This document shows, piece by piece, positions 26,541-33,815 of a DNA stretch of 64,000 nt. Positions within the stretch are counted from its first letter, which is position 1, and the number at the start of each line of letters is the position of its first letter. Position numbers and translations under genes: made by a program. Source of the stretch: Flavobacterium rakeshii (GTDB taxonomy: Bacteria; Bacteroidota; Bacteroidia; Flavobacteriales; Flavobacteriaceae). Where the stretch lies: assembly GCF_009741375.1 (NCBI RefSeq), contig NZ_WOWP01000001.1, forward strand, positions 1-64,000, read 5' to 3'. Below the pieces are notes generated by a model. That model did no database searches. It was not told where the DNA came from and saw only the letters and a program-made list of their open reading frames with translations.

Positions 26541-26915
26541 ATGAAACTTACCCAAAACTTCTCGCTGGAAGAATTTAACTGTAAAGATGGTACAAATGTA
26601 CCGGAAAAATACCACCCAAATGTTCTTAAAGTTGCCGAAAACCTCGAAGTACTTCGCGAATACCTACAGCACCCTATCATTATCTCTGGGAGCGGATATC
26701 GTACAAAAAAACACAATACTGAAGTTGGCGGAGCACCTAAAAGTCAGCATTTAACAGCATCTGCAGCCGATATTTCGGTACATGGACTCTCCCCTATGCA
26801 AATTGCCGAGGCTATTGAAACCCTCATTGAAGAAGGAAAAATGCAACAGGGAGGCATGGGCGTTTACCCTACTTTTGTTCATTATGATATTCGCGGAACT
26901 AGGGCTAGATGGTAA
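26541..26915 (+). CDS. M15-family peptidase, phage endolysin
   Basis: A 124-aa protein with the zinc motif of D-Ala-D-Ala carboxypeptidase-type endolysins: His70 and Asp77 in SQHLTASAADI and His114 in FVHYDIRG. No signal peptide is present, as expected when a holin releases the enzyme. Length is normal for small single-domain M15 endolysins. It lies directly behind the holin gene and overlaps the spanin-like gene by 7 bp. Confidence 0.85.
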   Translation: MKLTQNFSLEEFNCKDGTNVPEKYHPNVLKVAENLEVLREYLQHPIIISGSGYRTKKHNTEVGGAPKSQHLTASAADISVHGLSPMQIAEAIETLIEEGKMQQGGMGVYPTFVHYDIRGTRARW

Positions 26916-27550
26916 AAAATATAGCTCCTTATGCCTTAAGTATTTTATTGCTCGTAATACTTACTGTTCAGTGCAATCATAATAGCAGGAATAAAAGTAA
27001 TTATCTTAGTAATCTGGACGCACTTACCGATACGGTTAAGTATTATAAAAATAAGACGGGTACACAAACGGCTACAATCAAAACACTTCGGTTAAAAAAC
27101 AACGAGCTCAACGACTATATTATTAATAAAGATGAAGAATTAAAAGCAGTGACAAAAGAGTTCAGTTCAGTGCAATCTGTAGTGAAATACACCACAGTAA
27201 CCAAATTCGATACCATTTATATTCCATTGGAAAAACCTATTATTACCGAAAACAGGTTTAAGATGAGCGGAGAGAAAAAAAACAAATGGTTTAGCCTTAA
27301 TTACACCATTACTAATGACAGCCTTACCATTGCCCCGCTCCTAATCTACACCGATGCCAGTATTATAACCGGAAACAAACGCAAATGGTTTTTGGGAAAG
27401 GAGACCATTAGTACCGATGTTACTTTTACAAACCCAAATATTACGGTTACTAATTTAAAATCAATTACCGTTACGGTAAATAATCCCTGGTTTAAAAAAT
27501 GGTATGTATGGTTAGCTTCCGGAGTAACAGCCGGTTTATTGCTAAAATAA
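26909..27550 (+). CDS. spanin-like or Rz-like phage lysis protein
   Basis: A 213-aa protein with an N-terminal hydrophobic segment ending in VQCN (possible lipobox-like Cys, about residue 22), a coiled coil (about 40-90), a beta-rich part and a second hydrophobic segment near the C-terminus (WYVWLASGVTAGLLLK). The position after holin and endolysin and the layout of anchor plus coiled coil suggest a spanin-like role in disrupting the outer membrane; the C-terminal helix makes this unsure. It is the last gene of the phage cluster. Confidence 0.6.
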   Translation: MVKNIAPYALSILLLVILTVQCNHNSRNKSNYLSNLDALTDTVKYYKNKTGTQTATIKTLRLKNNELNDYIINKDEELKAVTKEFSSVQSVVKYTTVTKFDTIYIPLEKPIITENRFKMSGEKKNKWFSLNYTITNDSLTIAPLLIYTDASIITGNKRKWFLGKETISTDVTFTNPNITVTNLKSITVTVNNPWFKKWYVWLASGVTAGLLLK

Positions 27551-27557
27551 TTTCTAA

Positions 27558-28139
27558 TTACTTTTTCAAGTATCTGGCATCAAAAATAGCGCGCATTTTA
27601 AGAGTGCTTTCAGAATAATTGTCAGATACGTTAAGTATCTCGTCTTTATCATCAGCAATAATATAAAAACGGTTTTCGTCTAAAACACCAAAGCCGTTTT
27701 TTAACCTGCATCTGTGTTGCGCCACATAAAAAGCAACAGCTTTACTATGTCGTAACTCTTCAAGTTTATTGTTTTGATCCTGTCTGGCTTTTATACTTTT
27801 ATCACAGTTATTAAGTGACTCTTTATACGATTTTAAAAGAAACTCATCAATAATAACGGTATCATTACTTTGTAATTTATTTATTTCACGATTATCCGCA
27901 TCAATTTCTTCTCTGTATTTTAAAATATCATTTTCATTAATGAGTAGAATCATTTCGGCAAACTCCCCTACGGTTATCGTATCCTGAATAATTGTGAGCA
28001 TAGGCTGATAACCCGATGAGTTTGTTATGCTGTGATTTATATAATGGCTAATATTCTCTTCAAGTCTTTCCTCGTGGGTTTTCTCACAGGAAACACTGAA
28101 AAGTGCAAATAACAAGATATATAATGCACAACGTGTCAT
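27558..28139 (-). CDS. lipoprotein with coiled coil
   Basis: A 193-aa protein with a lipobox ending in Cys18 (FSVSC) and a helical middle part with repeated Asn/Lys/Glu (about 90-130). It is convergent with the phage cluster, 7 bp from it. Its start is preceded at some distance by CACACCTTTT. Function unknown. Confidence 0.7.
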   Translation of the reverse strand: MTRCALYILLFALFSVSCEKTHEERLEENISHYINHSITNSSGYQPMLTIIQDTITVGEFAEMILLINENDILKYREEIDADNREINKLQSNDTVIIDEFLLKSYKESLNNCDKSIKARQDQNNKLEELRHSKAVAFYVAQHRCRLKNGFGVLDENRFYIIADDKDEILNVSDNYSESTLKMRAIFDARYLKK

Positions 28140-28204
28140 AAAAAAGGTAAAAGGTGTGTGGTTGGAATTTTCAAAAATACATCCTTTTTATATCTAAAAA
28201 AAAC

Positions 28205-28228
28205 AAAACCATGCTTTTGCATGGTTTT
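28205..28228. terminator. terminator hairpin
   Basis: A 10-bp perfect stem AAAACCATGC with a TTTT loop, flanked by A-rich and T-rich runs. It lies between a gene start at 28,139 and the end of the OMP pseudogene at 28,267, so it serves the latter. Confidence 0.75.
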
Positions 28229-28266
28229 TTGTGTTTATTATAATGGTATGTAAAAATTGCATCTGC

Positions 28267-28834
28267 TTAAAAAGTATAGCCAATTTTCAGTCCGCCACGC
28301 GGAGTCCATTCATCTACATATTTGTTATCAATATCGCCTTTACCTTTTACCTCAATTTTCCACATAATACCAATAAAAGGATCTATAGAGAAATCTCCGA
28401 ATGCCATTTTAAATCCAACTTCAGGGCTAAAGAATGAAAAGTAACTATAGGTGCCGTCAAACTTGCCAAACATTAAATTTTCATCAAACTTTATATTTCC
28501 GTAAGAAAGGTAGTTACCCGTATAAAGTCCTTCGAGTTTAGTGCCTTTGTTGTAATATTTTCGTCCACCTATTTCAATAGCAAATCCCTGTCCGTCTACA
28601 TCAAAAAGACCAACATCATAGTTCATAACTCCATAAGAGATATTCACAATCTGGGTGTTTTTGTAACCCCATTTAAGACCTTCAAACTCAAATGAAAGCC
28701 CAAACTGCGATGGTTCTGAATACATCCCTCTGGCACTAATAGAGGTAATTTGTTATTTTTTTGTCGCTGTTGTTATTATGCGCAAAAATGATTGAAGAAG
28801 CCATAATGGCTACAATAGTAAAAAACTTTTTCAT
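28267..28834 (-). pseudogene. frameshifted outer-membrane beta-barrel protein
   Basis: An ATG at 28,834 opens a signal peptide (MKKFFTIVAIMASSIIFA) that runs to a stop 30 codons later, while the main barrel part (from about 28,770 down) is in another frame. Removing one A from the AAA triplet in the segment ACAAATTACC joins both into a continuous protein of about 188 aa ending GLKIGYTF, the usual aromatic end of an OM barrel. The total length, 568 bp, is 3n+1, as expected for one extra base. Alternating strands with Tyr/Phe and Gly support a small OM barrel. A sequencing error at this A-run cannot be excluded. Confidence 0.75.
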
Positions 28835-29037
28835 GTTGATTTGTTTTAAGATTGACAATTACTTATTAATTTAACATAATATTTTACAAAATGATGTCAA
28901 AAATCAAAAACCATAAAAACAAAACCATAAAAAACTAATAAACAAGCAAATACTAATTACAGTACAGAATTTTAAATAATTAGATAATATAAAAAATCAT
29001 TTGGCTGGCTAGTTTGATATAGAACTATATTATATTC

Positions 29038-29573
29038 TTAATCAATCTTATCACGTTTCAATTTCCGCTTAAACCGCTTAAGTTTTTTGTCTGTTAGGAA
29101 AAATGTTTTAATAATAGGTTCCTTTGAATCAGGAACTCCATATTTATTTACAAGTTCTATATATAAAAGATATTGTTTTTTAGGCAGCATTGCTCTCAAC
29201 TGCTCTTAACTGCTCTTCCTGTTTAACCATTAATCTCATTAATTCGAGCTCATTTTGTTTTGACTGATCATTAATCCAAATATCGTAAGCCTTGTTAAGA
29301 GGTTCATATTCGGCTTTAAAAAGACCTCCAAGTATCTCTCTATCTAGAGAAAAATGTTGAAACTTCACATTATTGGAAACAGATTTTTAATAATAGCATA
29401 AGCAGTAGACTCGTTATCTGTAATGTCAGGATATCATGTTTTATTGATCTAGCATGCGAAATCATAAATGAAACTCTACCCGTAGTTGTATTTTCTTCTC
29501 CTGTTAAACAATACATACTTTGTGAAAAAGCATAATTTGTAAATAGAAATAAAAACAAGGTTTATTTTTTCAT
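29038..29573 (-). pseudogene. multiply broken secreted-protein gene
   Basis: The start at 29,573 reads MKK-stop-TLFLFLFTNYAFSQ: a complete signal peptide with a TAA at codon 4. The same frame holds about 25 more plausible residues, then the coding signal jumps frame (DNESTAYAII), again to VKFQHFSLDREILGG (29,368 down), and finally to MLPKKQYLLYIELVNKYG (to 29,038). The last jump is explained by a 10-bp tandem duplication (TGCTCTCAAC TGCTCTTAAC at 29,191-29,210): deleting one unit joins EEQLRA to MLPKKQ. The intact protein would be about 175 aa. Reading the pieces as separate small genes would be wrong. Confidence 0.75.
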
Positions 29574-29583
29574 GCTAACTATA

Positions 29584-29859
29584 TTAATTCACTTTTCCGT
29601 AGTCGTCAACGCATTTTTTAGCATACTCTTTTGCAATGGCACTAATGCGGCGTTGCGCCTCTTTATCTTCGACTAAATTGTTTTTATGGGTAAATATTTC
29701 CACTACCCTTTCAAATTCGGTTTGGATAAGTCCAAAAAAATCTTCCAGCTTCCCGGCACTGTGGTAATGCGTTTTATATTGCATAGACAGTTCGCCTATA
29801 GCATCTTCGCAGGCACAGTGAAACCTGCTTTCAAGTTCGGTATAATCAGGAGTACTCAT
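29584..29859 (-). CDS. small helical protein of unknown function
   Basis: A 91-aa, probably all-helical, cytoplasmic protein (no signal or membrane segment). It lies just upstream of the broken secreted gene. Residue use (two nearby cysteines CAC at about 15-17) shows no known motif. The start is preceded by AAACTT-ATG without an SD site. Confidence 0.5.
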   Translation of the reverse strand: MSTPDYTELESRFHCACEDAIGELSMQYKTHYHSAGKLEDFFGLIQTEFERVVEIFTHKNNLVEDKEAQRRISAIAKEYAKKCVDDYGKVN

Positions 29860-29916
29860 AAGTTTGTTGTTTGGTGGCGATAAAGATAATTATTTTACTC
29901 CTTTTATTGCGCTAAA

Positions 29917-29948
29917 AAAAGGCTCTGCACATATGTACAGAGCCTTTT
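29917..29948. terminator. terminator hairpin
   Basis: AAAAGGCTCTG and its complement form an 11-bp perfect stem with a 10-base loop, followed by TTTT. It lies downstream of the lipocalin-like lipoprotein gene (minus strand). Confidence 0.8.
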
Positions 29949-30031
29949 AAGGTTTATTAAGTTGGTTATTATACTTGTTATTGCGCGCAATCTTAGTTTA
30001 TGCGCTGTTTTTTAGTTGGGAGCAGGGAACC

Positions 30032-30547
30032 TTAGTCTTCTACAATCGGATCTTCTTCTAAAGGAATTTGCTTTTCAACCTGAACATCAAAATCTTCAAG
30101 CATACCGCTGTTACCTATGCCAAATCTCCACTCAAGTATAAAGCTTTCTTCCTCTTCGGTTTCAGGATCATCTTCCTGAATAACTACCATATGAGCTTTT
30201 TCCTGAATATCTTCTTCTTCTTCATTTGCAAAGTAAAGCGTTAGCACATTACCTGTTTTTGTATACGTACCAGAGTCATAAGGCAACTCTTCTCCACAGT
30301 TATGCACTACAGTAAACGTATTATCTTCAAAAAAGGTAAACAGTACATCCTGTTCGGTTGGAGTTTCAAGTTCACATCCTAAAGGAAACTCTTCTCCCTG
30401 GTAAGATACTCCAATAGCTTTCCATTCTCCCAGTATGCTACCCGTGTAAGGGTTGTGCAAACCGTTGTCTACATTCTCTACGTCATCGTCTGAAGTACAA
30501 GCAGCAAAAGCCAGTGCCACAAACAATACGGCAACAAATTTTTTCAT
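30032..30547 (-). CDS. lipocalin-like lipoprotein
   Basis: A 171-aa protein with a lipobox ending in Cys17 (FAACTSDDD), an early GEWKAIG strand, two cysteines (about 58 and 85) that may pair, and FFEDNTFTVV/ GTYTKTGNVLTLYF strands. This is the pattern of the lipocalin-like domain lipoproteins frequent in Flavobacteriaceae. The C-terminus is unusually acidic. It is probably exported to an envelope face; the ligand is unknown. Confidence 0.75.
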   Translation of the reverse strand: MKKFVAVLFVALAFAACTSDDDVENVDNGLHNPYTGSILGEWKAIGVSYQGEEFPLGCELETPTEQDVLFTFFEDNTFTVVHNCGEELPYDSGTYTKTGNVLTLYFANEEEEDIQEKAHMVVIQEDDPETEEEESFILEWRFGIGNSGMLEDFDVQVEKQIPLEEDPIVED

Positions 30548-30803
30548 AGTTTTTAATTTTTACAGATACAGCCGCTAATCTATAAGAATGGTGTTAAACT
30601 ATGTATTAATAATTTCTTAAAGTTTAGGTAAAACTACGTTTCCCGCACTAATGTTAAACATACACAAGGCGGGCAAACAAAGGAATTACGGTATTATTTG
30701 ACTAATTGTTTATTTCGATATACTAATGTATAAATTTAGTGAAACATTAGCTTATCACAATTTTACACTGATTGTTACAAAATTGTGTGAAACACGTAAA
30801 ACC
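30548..30803. other. AT-rich intergenic gap without a gene
   Basis: No ORF or RNA gene is seen. It contains the upstream region of the minus-strand lipoprotein gene and, near 30,750-30,780, AT-rich near-palindromic sequence (TTATCACAATTTTACAC, ACAAAATTGTGTGAAA). The operator and promoter of the gene at 30,894 follow it. Confidence 0.5.
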
Positions 30804-30866
30804 ACCTGTTTTTTTAAAACCCGTAAATACTCCCTTCCAAAAGTGTAACGCAATGACTTATTTTTG
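30804..30866 (+). promoter_or_regulatory. operator-promoter 1 (gene at 30,894)
   Basis: Operator: ACCTGTTTT, TTT, AAAACCCGT (7 of 9 positions symmetric), preceded by ACGTAAAACC. A perfect -7 box TATTTTTG is at 30,859-30,866, 55 bp from the operator's first base. The gene starts 27 bp after the box. The same arrangement occurs three more times in the next 2.7 kb. Confidence 0.7.
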
Positions 30867-30893
30867 AATATTCTGCACCTTAAATAATACTAA

Positions 30894-31826
30894 ATGAATA
30901 ATCTAAAACTAAAAATTGCGAATACACCCTACTATAACAACGATAACCTGATACTGGAAGAAACTGAAACCGAGATTAACATTAGCCTGAAAAGCGGTGC
31001 AAATACTGTAACACTAACCCCTGTTGAGGCAGGACGCATTACAGGAATGCCCACACCTATGATGGCATCATTAACATTTTGGTACAGTTTTGATCCAAGT
31101 ACAGATACCATAACACTGTGCGGTAGTGATTACGACAGTACCGACAGTACCTATATTACCCTGAGTCCAAAAGGTACACAACAGTACCTTAATGTATATT
31201 CATATGGAGAACATGAAAGTGAAAAGCATATTAGTTTTGCTAACGACTCCCTGCTTAAAGGACTACTTAAACAAACTGCTGTAAAAGCTAACGAACTTAT
31301 AATTAATACTGCTAAAAAGCACTATAATGTAATTGTACGCAGCCCCCAGCCGGGACTTTCTAATATTATTATGGAAGATTTAAGGGCGGTATACCGCAAC
31401 GGGGTATTTTTAGAACTTCATGATCCTGAAAATGAATATGAAACAGGCGACAAAGTATTTTCGGCATCTGCTGTTTTTGGCGGACTGATAACTTTACGTC
31501 CGGATGCTAATTTTGCCAATATTACCAATGCAGCAACCGACCCAAAAATAAGTGGCTACCCCTGGATGCAGCTTTGGAATCACTACTATGGAGAGGCTAA
31601 TGTTTGTGCTTCAAAACATTATAATTATGGAGAGGGTACTTTTAACTGCAGCAGTACCATTATTGGCGGACATGTTATTTTAGGCAAAAAACCGGGCATT
31701 GTACCCCAAGGTAGTAACACAGTATTTATTATACCTATTTGCCAAAGACATAATAAGAACAACGAAGTGTACATGTCGCCTGTTATGTATAACGAAGGTA
31801 TTGTACTTCATAGTTATTACAATTAG
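30894..31826 (+). CDS. unknown protein with HNH-like C-terminal motif
   Basis: A 310-aa soluble protein. The C-terminal part holds Cys238, Cys252, a GGH260V motif, and IPIC283QRH286N, the spacing of an HNH/zinc-finger nuclease-like fold (metal-binding His followed by a C-x2-H-N strand-helix). The N-terminal ~220 residues are beta-rich and not recognised. The helix after CQRHN is short, so nuclease activity is not assured. The gene is on the AT-rich stretch after the phage cluster and is driven by the first of four like promoters. It is followed directly by the second operator. Confidence 0.6.
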   Translation: MNNLKLKIANTPYYNNDNLILEETETEINISLKSGANTVTLTPVEAGRITGMPTPMMASLTFWYSFDPSTDTITLCGSDYDSTDSTYITLSPKGTQQYLNVYSYGEHESEKHISFANDSLLKGLLKQTAVKANELIINTAKKHYNVIVRSPQPGLSNIIMEDLRAVYRNGVFLELHDPENEYETGDKVFSASAVFGGLITLRPDANFANITNAATDPKISGYPWMQLWNHYYGEANVCASKHYNYGEGTFNCSSTIIGGHVILGKKPGIVPQGSNTVFIIPICQRHNKNNEVYMSPVMYNEGIVLHSYYN

Positions 31827-31849
31827 ATAGGAAAATCTTACGTAAAAAC

Positions 31850-31911
31850 ACCTGTTAGTAAAAAACACGTATTATCACGCTATTTCATATTATACCCCTT
31901 ACTTATATTTG
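31850..31911 (+). promoter_or_regulatory. operator-promoter 2 (short unit ending in terminator)
   Basis: Operator: ACCTGTTAG, TAA, AAAACACGT, followed by TTATCACGCTATTTCA; -7 box TATATTTG at 31,904-31,911, 54 bp from the operator start. No gene follows before the terminator at 31,968-32,000. The stretch TTATCACGC-ATTTCA is also found in operator-promoter 3 at the same distance (16 bp) from the -7 box. Confidence 0.7.
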
Positions 31912-31916
31912 TCTTA

Positions 31917-32000
31917 ATTATGGGCAGATAATGAGAAGTTCATAATAAATGTGTATTCTAGCTTATTAAAAACCCCTTGTTTGGTCGTAAGGGGTTTTTT
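31917..32000 (+). ncRNA. candidate ~80-nt small RNA
   Basis: Predicted start about 6 bases after the TATATTTG box; end at the T-run of the hairpin 31,968-32,000. No ORF longer than a few codons lies inside. It may be a true regulatory RNA, or a promoter-terminator relic of a deleted gene copy. Prediction only, without expression data. Confidence 0.4.
31968..32000 (+). terminator. terminator hairpin
   Basis: AAAAACCCCTT, a 10-base loop, AAGGGGTTTTTT. It closes the short unit started by operator-promoter 2. Confidence 0.8.
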
Positions 32001-32061
32001 ATTTTTTTATTCCCTATTAATACTTTTTGTTGTTTAATAATAGATTTAATCAGTAGGTTTT

Positions 32062-32090
32062 AAAAGCCCTTAGCAATGCTAAGGGCTTTT
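32062..32090 (+). terminator. second terminator hairpin
   Basis: AAAAGCCCTTAGCA and its exact complement, followed by TTTTTT. Together with the hairpin at 31,968 it forms a double barrier ahead of operator-promoter 3. The CCCTTAG core is shared with five other terminators in this window. Confidence 0.85.
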
Positions 32091-32123
32091 TTGTTATATG
32101 TTAAATAGTACCTAAGTAATACT

Positions 32124-32185
32124 ACGGGTTTTTAAAAAACAGGTGTTATCACGCAATTTCAAACCAACAGGCAGGCGTAACTTTG
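32124..32185 (+). promoter_or_regulatory. operator-promoter 3 (gene at 32,345)
   Basis: Operator: ACGGGTTTT, TAA, AAAACAGGT, followed by TTATCACGCAATTTCA; -7 box TAACTTTG at 32,178-32,185, 54 bp from the operator start. Of the 38 bases starting at the operator, about 31 match operator-promoter 2. The predicted leader to the ATG is about 150 bases long and has no ORF. Confidence 0.7.
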
Positions 32186-32344
32186 AAAACATTAAACAGC
32201 TACAATTCAATACATTAAAAATATTACACGTGTATTCCCCCAAATGCATGCTTTGAAAATGGAACCTAACCATTTAAAAAAACCGGGGCGGAATCTGAAA
32301 AGCCAAAAGAGTAAGAAACTATAACCAACTAAAAAATTAATATC

Positions 32345-33223
32345 ATGGCATGTAGAACTGCATCTGTAGAGCGAGTAGCAGACAAATCTGTTAATGCACA
32401 AAAGCAACTCGACAAACTAACCGAATCGGTTAAAGCGCAAAGAGATACTCTTTTAAATGAATTTGACGGTAAAGTAGGCGAAAACCTTAAAAAAGCCCGT
32501 GTTAGTGACGGTACACTTTTAGGTTCTAACGACTATATAAAAGTAGAATACAGCTACGAATTTAGCCTGGACAAAATTGCAAGCGTGATTAAAGATACAT
32601 TAAAGGCCATAGCGGTTAACAAAGATTCAAAAAGTTTTCAGGATGCCTTTAGCGATGAAGCTGTAGAATCGTATACTGATTTGGTTAATTCGGTATCTGA
32701 GGCTGCCAAGACAAAATCAACAGCTACAGCCAGCCTTTCTTTCTCCATGAACAGGCTTGCTCCCGGTATATATGCTTTTCTTTCGGCTACATCGGCGAGT
32801 TTACTGGAGGAGGAAACCTTTGGAAACGAATCTATCACATCAACAATTATTTTCTATCAGCTTATTTACAGCATAGACGATCTCCAAAACCAAAAACAAT
32901 TTGATGAGGCTGCCATAGACATACAAAACCTAATGAATATGAAACGTATACAGGCTTCATATACTGATATGCTTGCGAATGGTAAAATGGGGATCCAAGA
33001 GTGGATGACAAGAGATGAAGAAGCAGAACTTGCTATACAGCGCCTTTCAGCAAGGGTTGACAAGAGAGGGTTTACCAACAGAACCCGAATGGCTACAAGA
33101 GGTATGAGTGAAAATCAACGAATTGTTACCGAATCCCTTGAAAGACTTAACAAAATGGGCCAAGTATACTACCCTGCGGTATCTATACTGGAAAGCCGCT
33201 TAGAATTAAGCTACTTTAATTAG
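32345..33223 (+). CDS. helical protein of unknown function
   Basis: A 292-aa protein, mostly alpha-helical: an N-terminal coiled coil (about 5-50), a short beta segment (YIKVEYSYEFS), and a central amphipathic/hydrophobic part (LAPGIYAFLSATSASLL, about 135-153), followed by more helices. No signal peptide. The layout of long helices plus one hydrophobic hairpin recalls alpha-type pore-forming proteins, but no family is recognised and this is only a resemblance. It is driven by operator-promoter 3 and ends in a strong terminator. Confidence 0.6.
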   Translation: MACRTASVERVADKSVNAQKQLDKLTESVKAQRDTLLNEFDGKVGENLKKARVSDGTLLGSNDYIKVEYSYEFSLDKIASVIKDTLKAIAVNKDSKSFQDAFSDEAVESYTDLVNSVSEAAKTKSTATASLSFSMNRLAPGIYAFLSATSASLLEEETFGNESITSTIIFYQLIYSIDDLQNQKQFDEAAIDIQNLMNMKRIQASYTDMLANGKMGIQEWMTRDEEAELAIQRLSARVDKRGFTNRTRMATRGMSENQRIVTESLERLNKMGQVYYPAVSILESRLELSYFN

Positions 33224-33241
33224 TATATTTATGTGTTTAGA

Positions 33242-33274
33242 AAAAAGCCCCTTAGATGTTCTAAGGGGCTTTTT
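33242..33274 (+). terminator. terminator after the helical protein gene
   Basis: A perfect 15-bp stem AAAAAGCCCCTTAGA with a 3-base loop, then T-run, 18 bp after the stop. The lead-in TTAGTATATTTATGTGT is close to the lead-in TTAGTAAATTTACGTGT before the terminator at 33,684. Confidence 0.9.
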
Positions 33275-33497
33275 GATTAACAAATGCAAGTACTGAAATA
33301 CAATATTATTTTTCTATTCTGCCAGTTAAGCTCTAAGAGATAAACAGTAAGAATGATGATTTGATATGCTTGGTTTAAGCAAATTAATAAATAACTGCTG
33401 AATATTAAAATACTTAATATTAGGTATTTCAACACCTGCAATTGATTTATATACTTGCAAGTTAACATTATTACAGGTTTATCTTACACGTATTTTT

Positions 33498-33559
33498 ACC
33501 TGTTTTAACAAAACAAGTAGTATTCCCCAAGGTTAAAACAATAGAAATCAGTACCTTTG
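33498..33559 (+). promoter_or_regulatory. operator-promoter 4 (short unit ending in terminator)
   Basis: Operator: ACCTGTTTT, AAC, AAAACAAGT (8 of 9 symmetric); -7 box TACCTTTG at 33,552-33,559, 54 bp from the operator start. The unit ends at the terminator 33,684-33,715, before the gene at 33,816. Confidence 0.65.
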
Positions 33560-33564
33560 ACACT

Positions 33565-33715
33565 AGGTTATAATCCCTCACAAGAGTGTAACCACACACG
33601 TACCGACTAAAGCTTATTAAGGATGATTTTGACACTAGCTTTTTTAATAAGCAAACCTAATTAGTAAATTTACGTGTACACATAAAAACCCCTTACTATG
33701 GACTAAGGGGTTTTT
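33565..33715 (+). ncRNA. candidate ~150-nt small RNA or leader
   Basis: From the predicted start after TACCTTTG to the hairpin at 33,684-33,715. It contains an internal 9-bp stem (GCTTATTAA / TTAATAAGC) and a repeat of TTTGACACTAG. No ORF of note. It could be a small RNA, an attenuating leader of the downstream pair 33,816-35,893, or a cassette whose gene was lost. Prediction only. Confidence 0.4.
33684..33715 (+). terminator. terminator hairpin
   Basis: AAAAACCCCTTA, 8-base loop, TAAGGGGTTTTT. About 100 bp upstream of the next gene start. Confidence 0.85.
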
Positions 33716-33815
33716 TCTGTTTTACTACATCTGTAAAATACACCTTAATGGGTATTTTAGGAAATATTAAAATTGAATAACTTTACATTATCCAACTAAT
33801 TATTACTTTAAAACA

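Noticed and set aside
1197-27550. contractile tailocin or injection system
   Set aside because: There is a capsid gene and prohead protease, and no sheath, baseplate wedge or ATPase gene was seen.
29180-29558. two separate 62-aa genes
   Set aside because: Both are pieces of one broken gene; signal peptide, middle and end lie in different frames and are joined by simple repairs.
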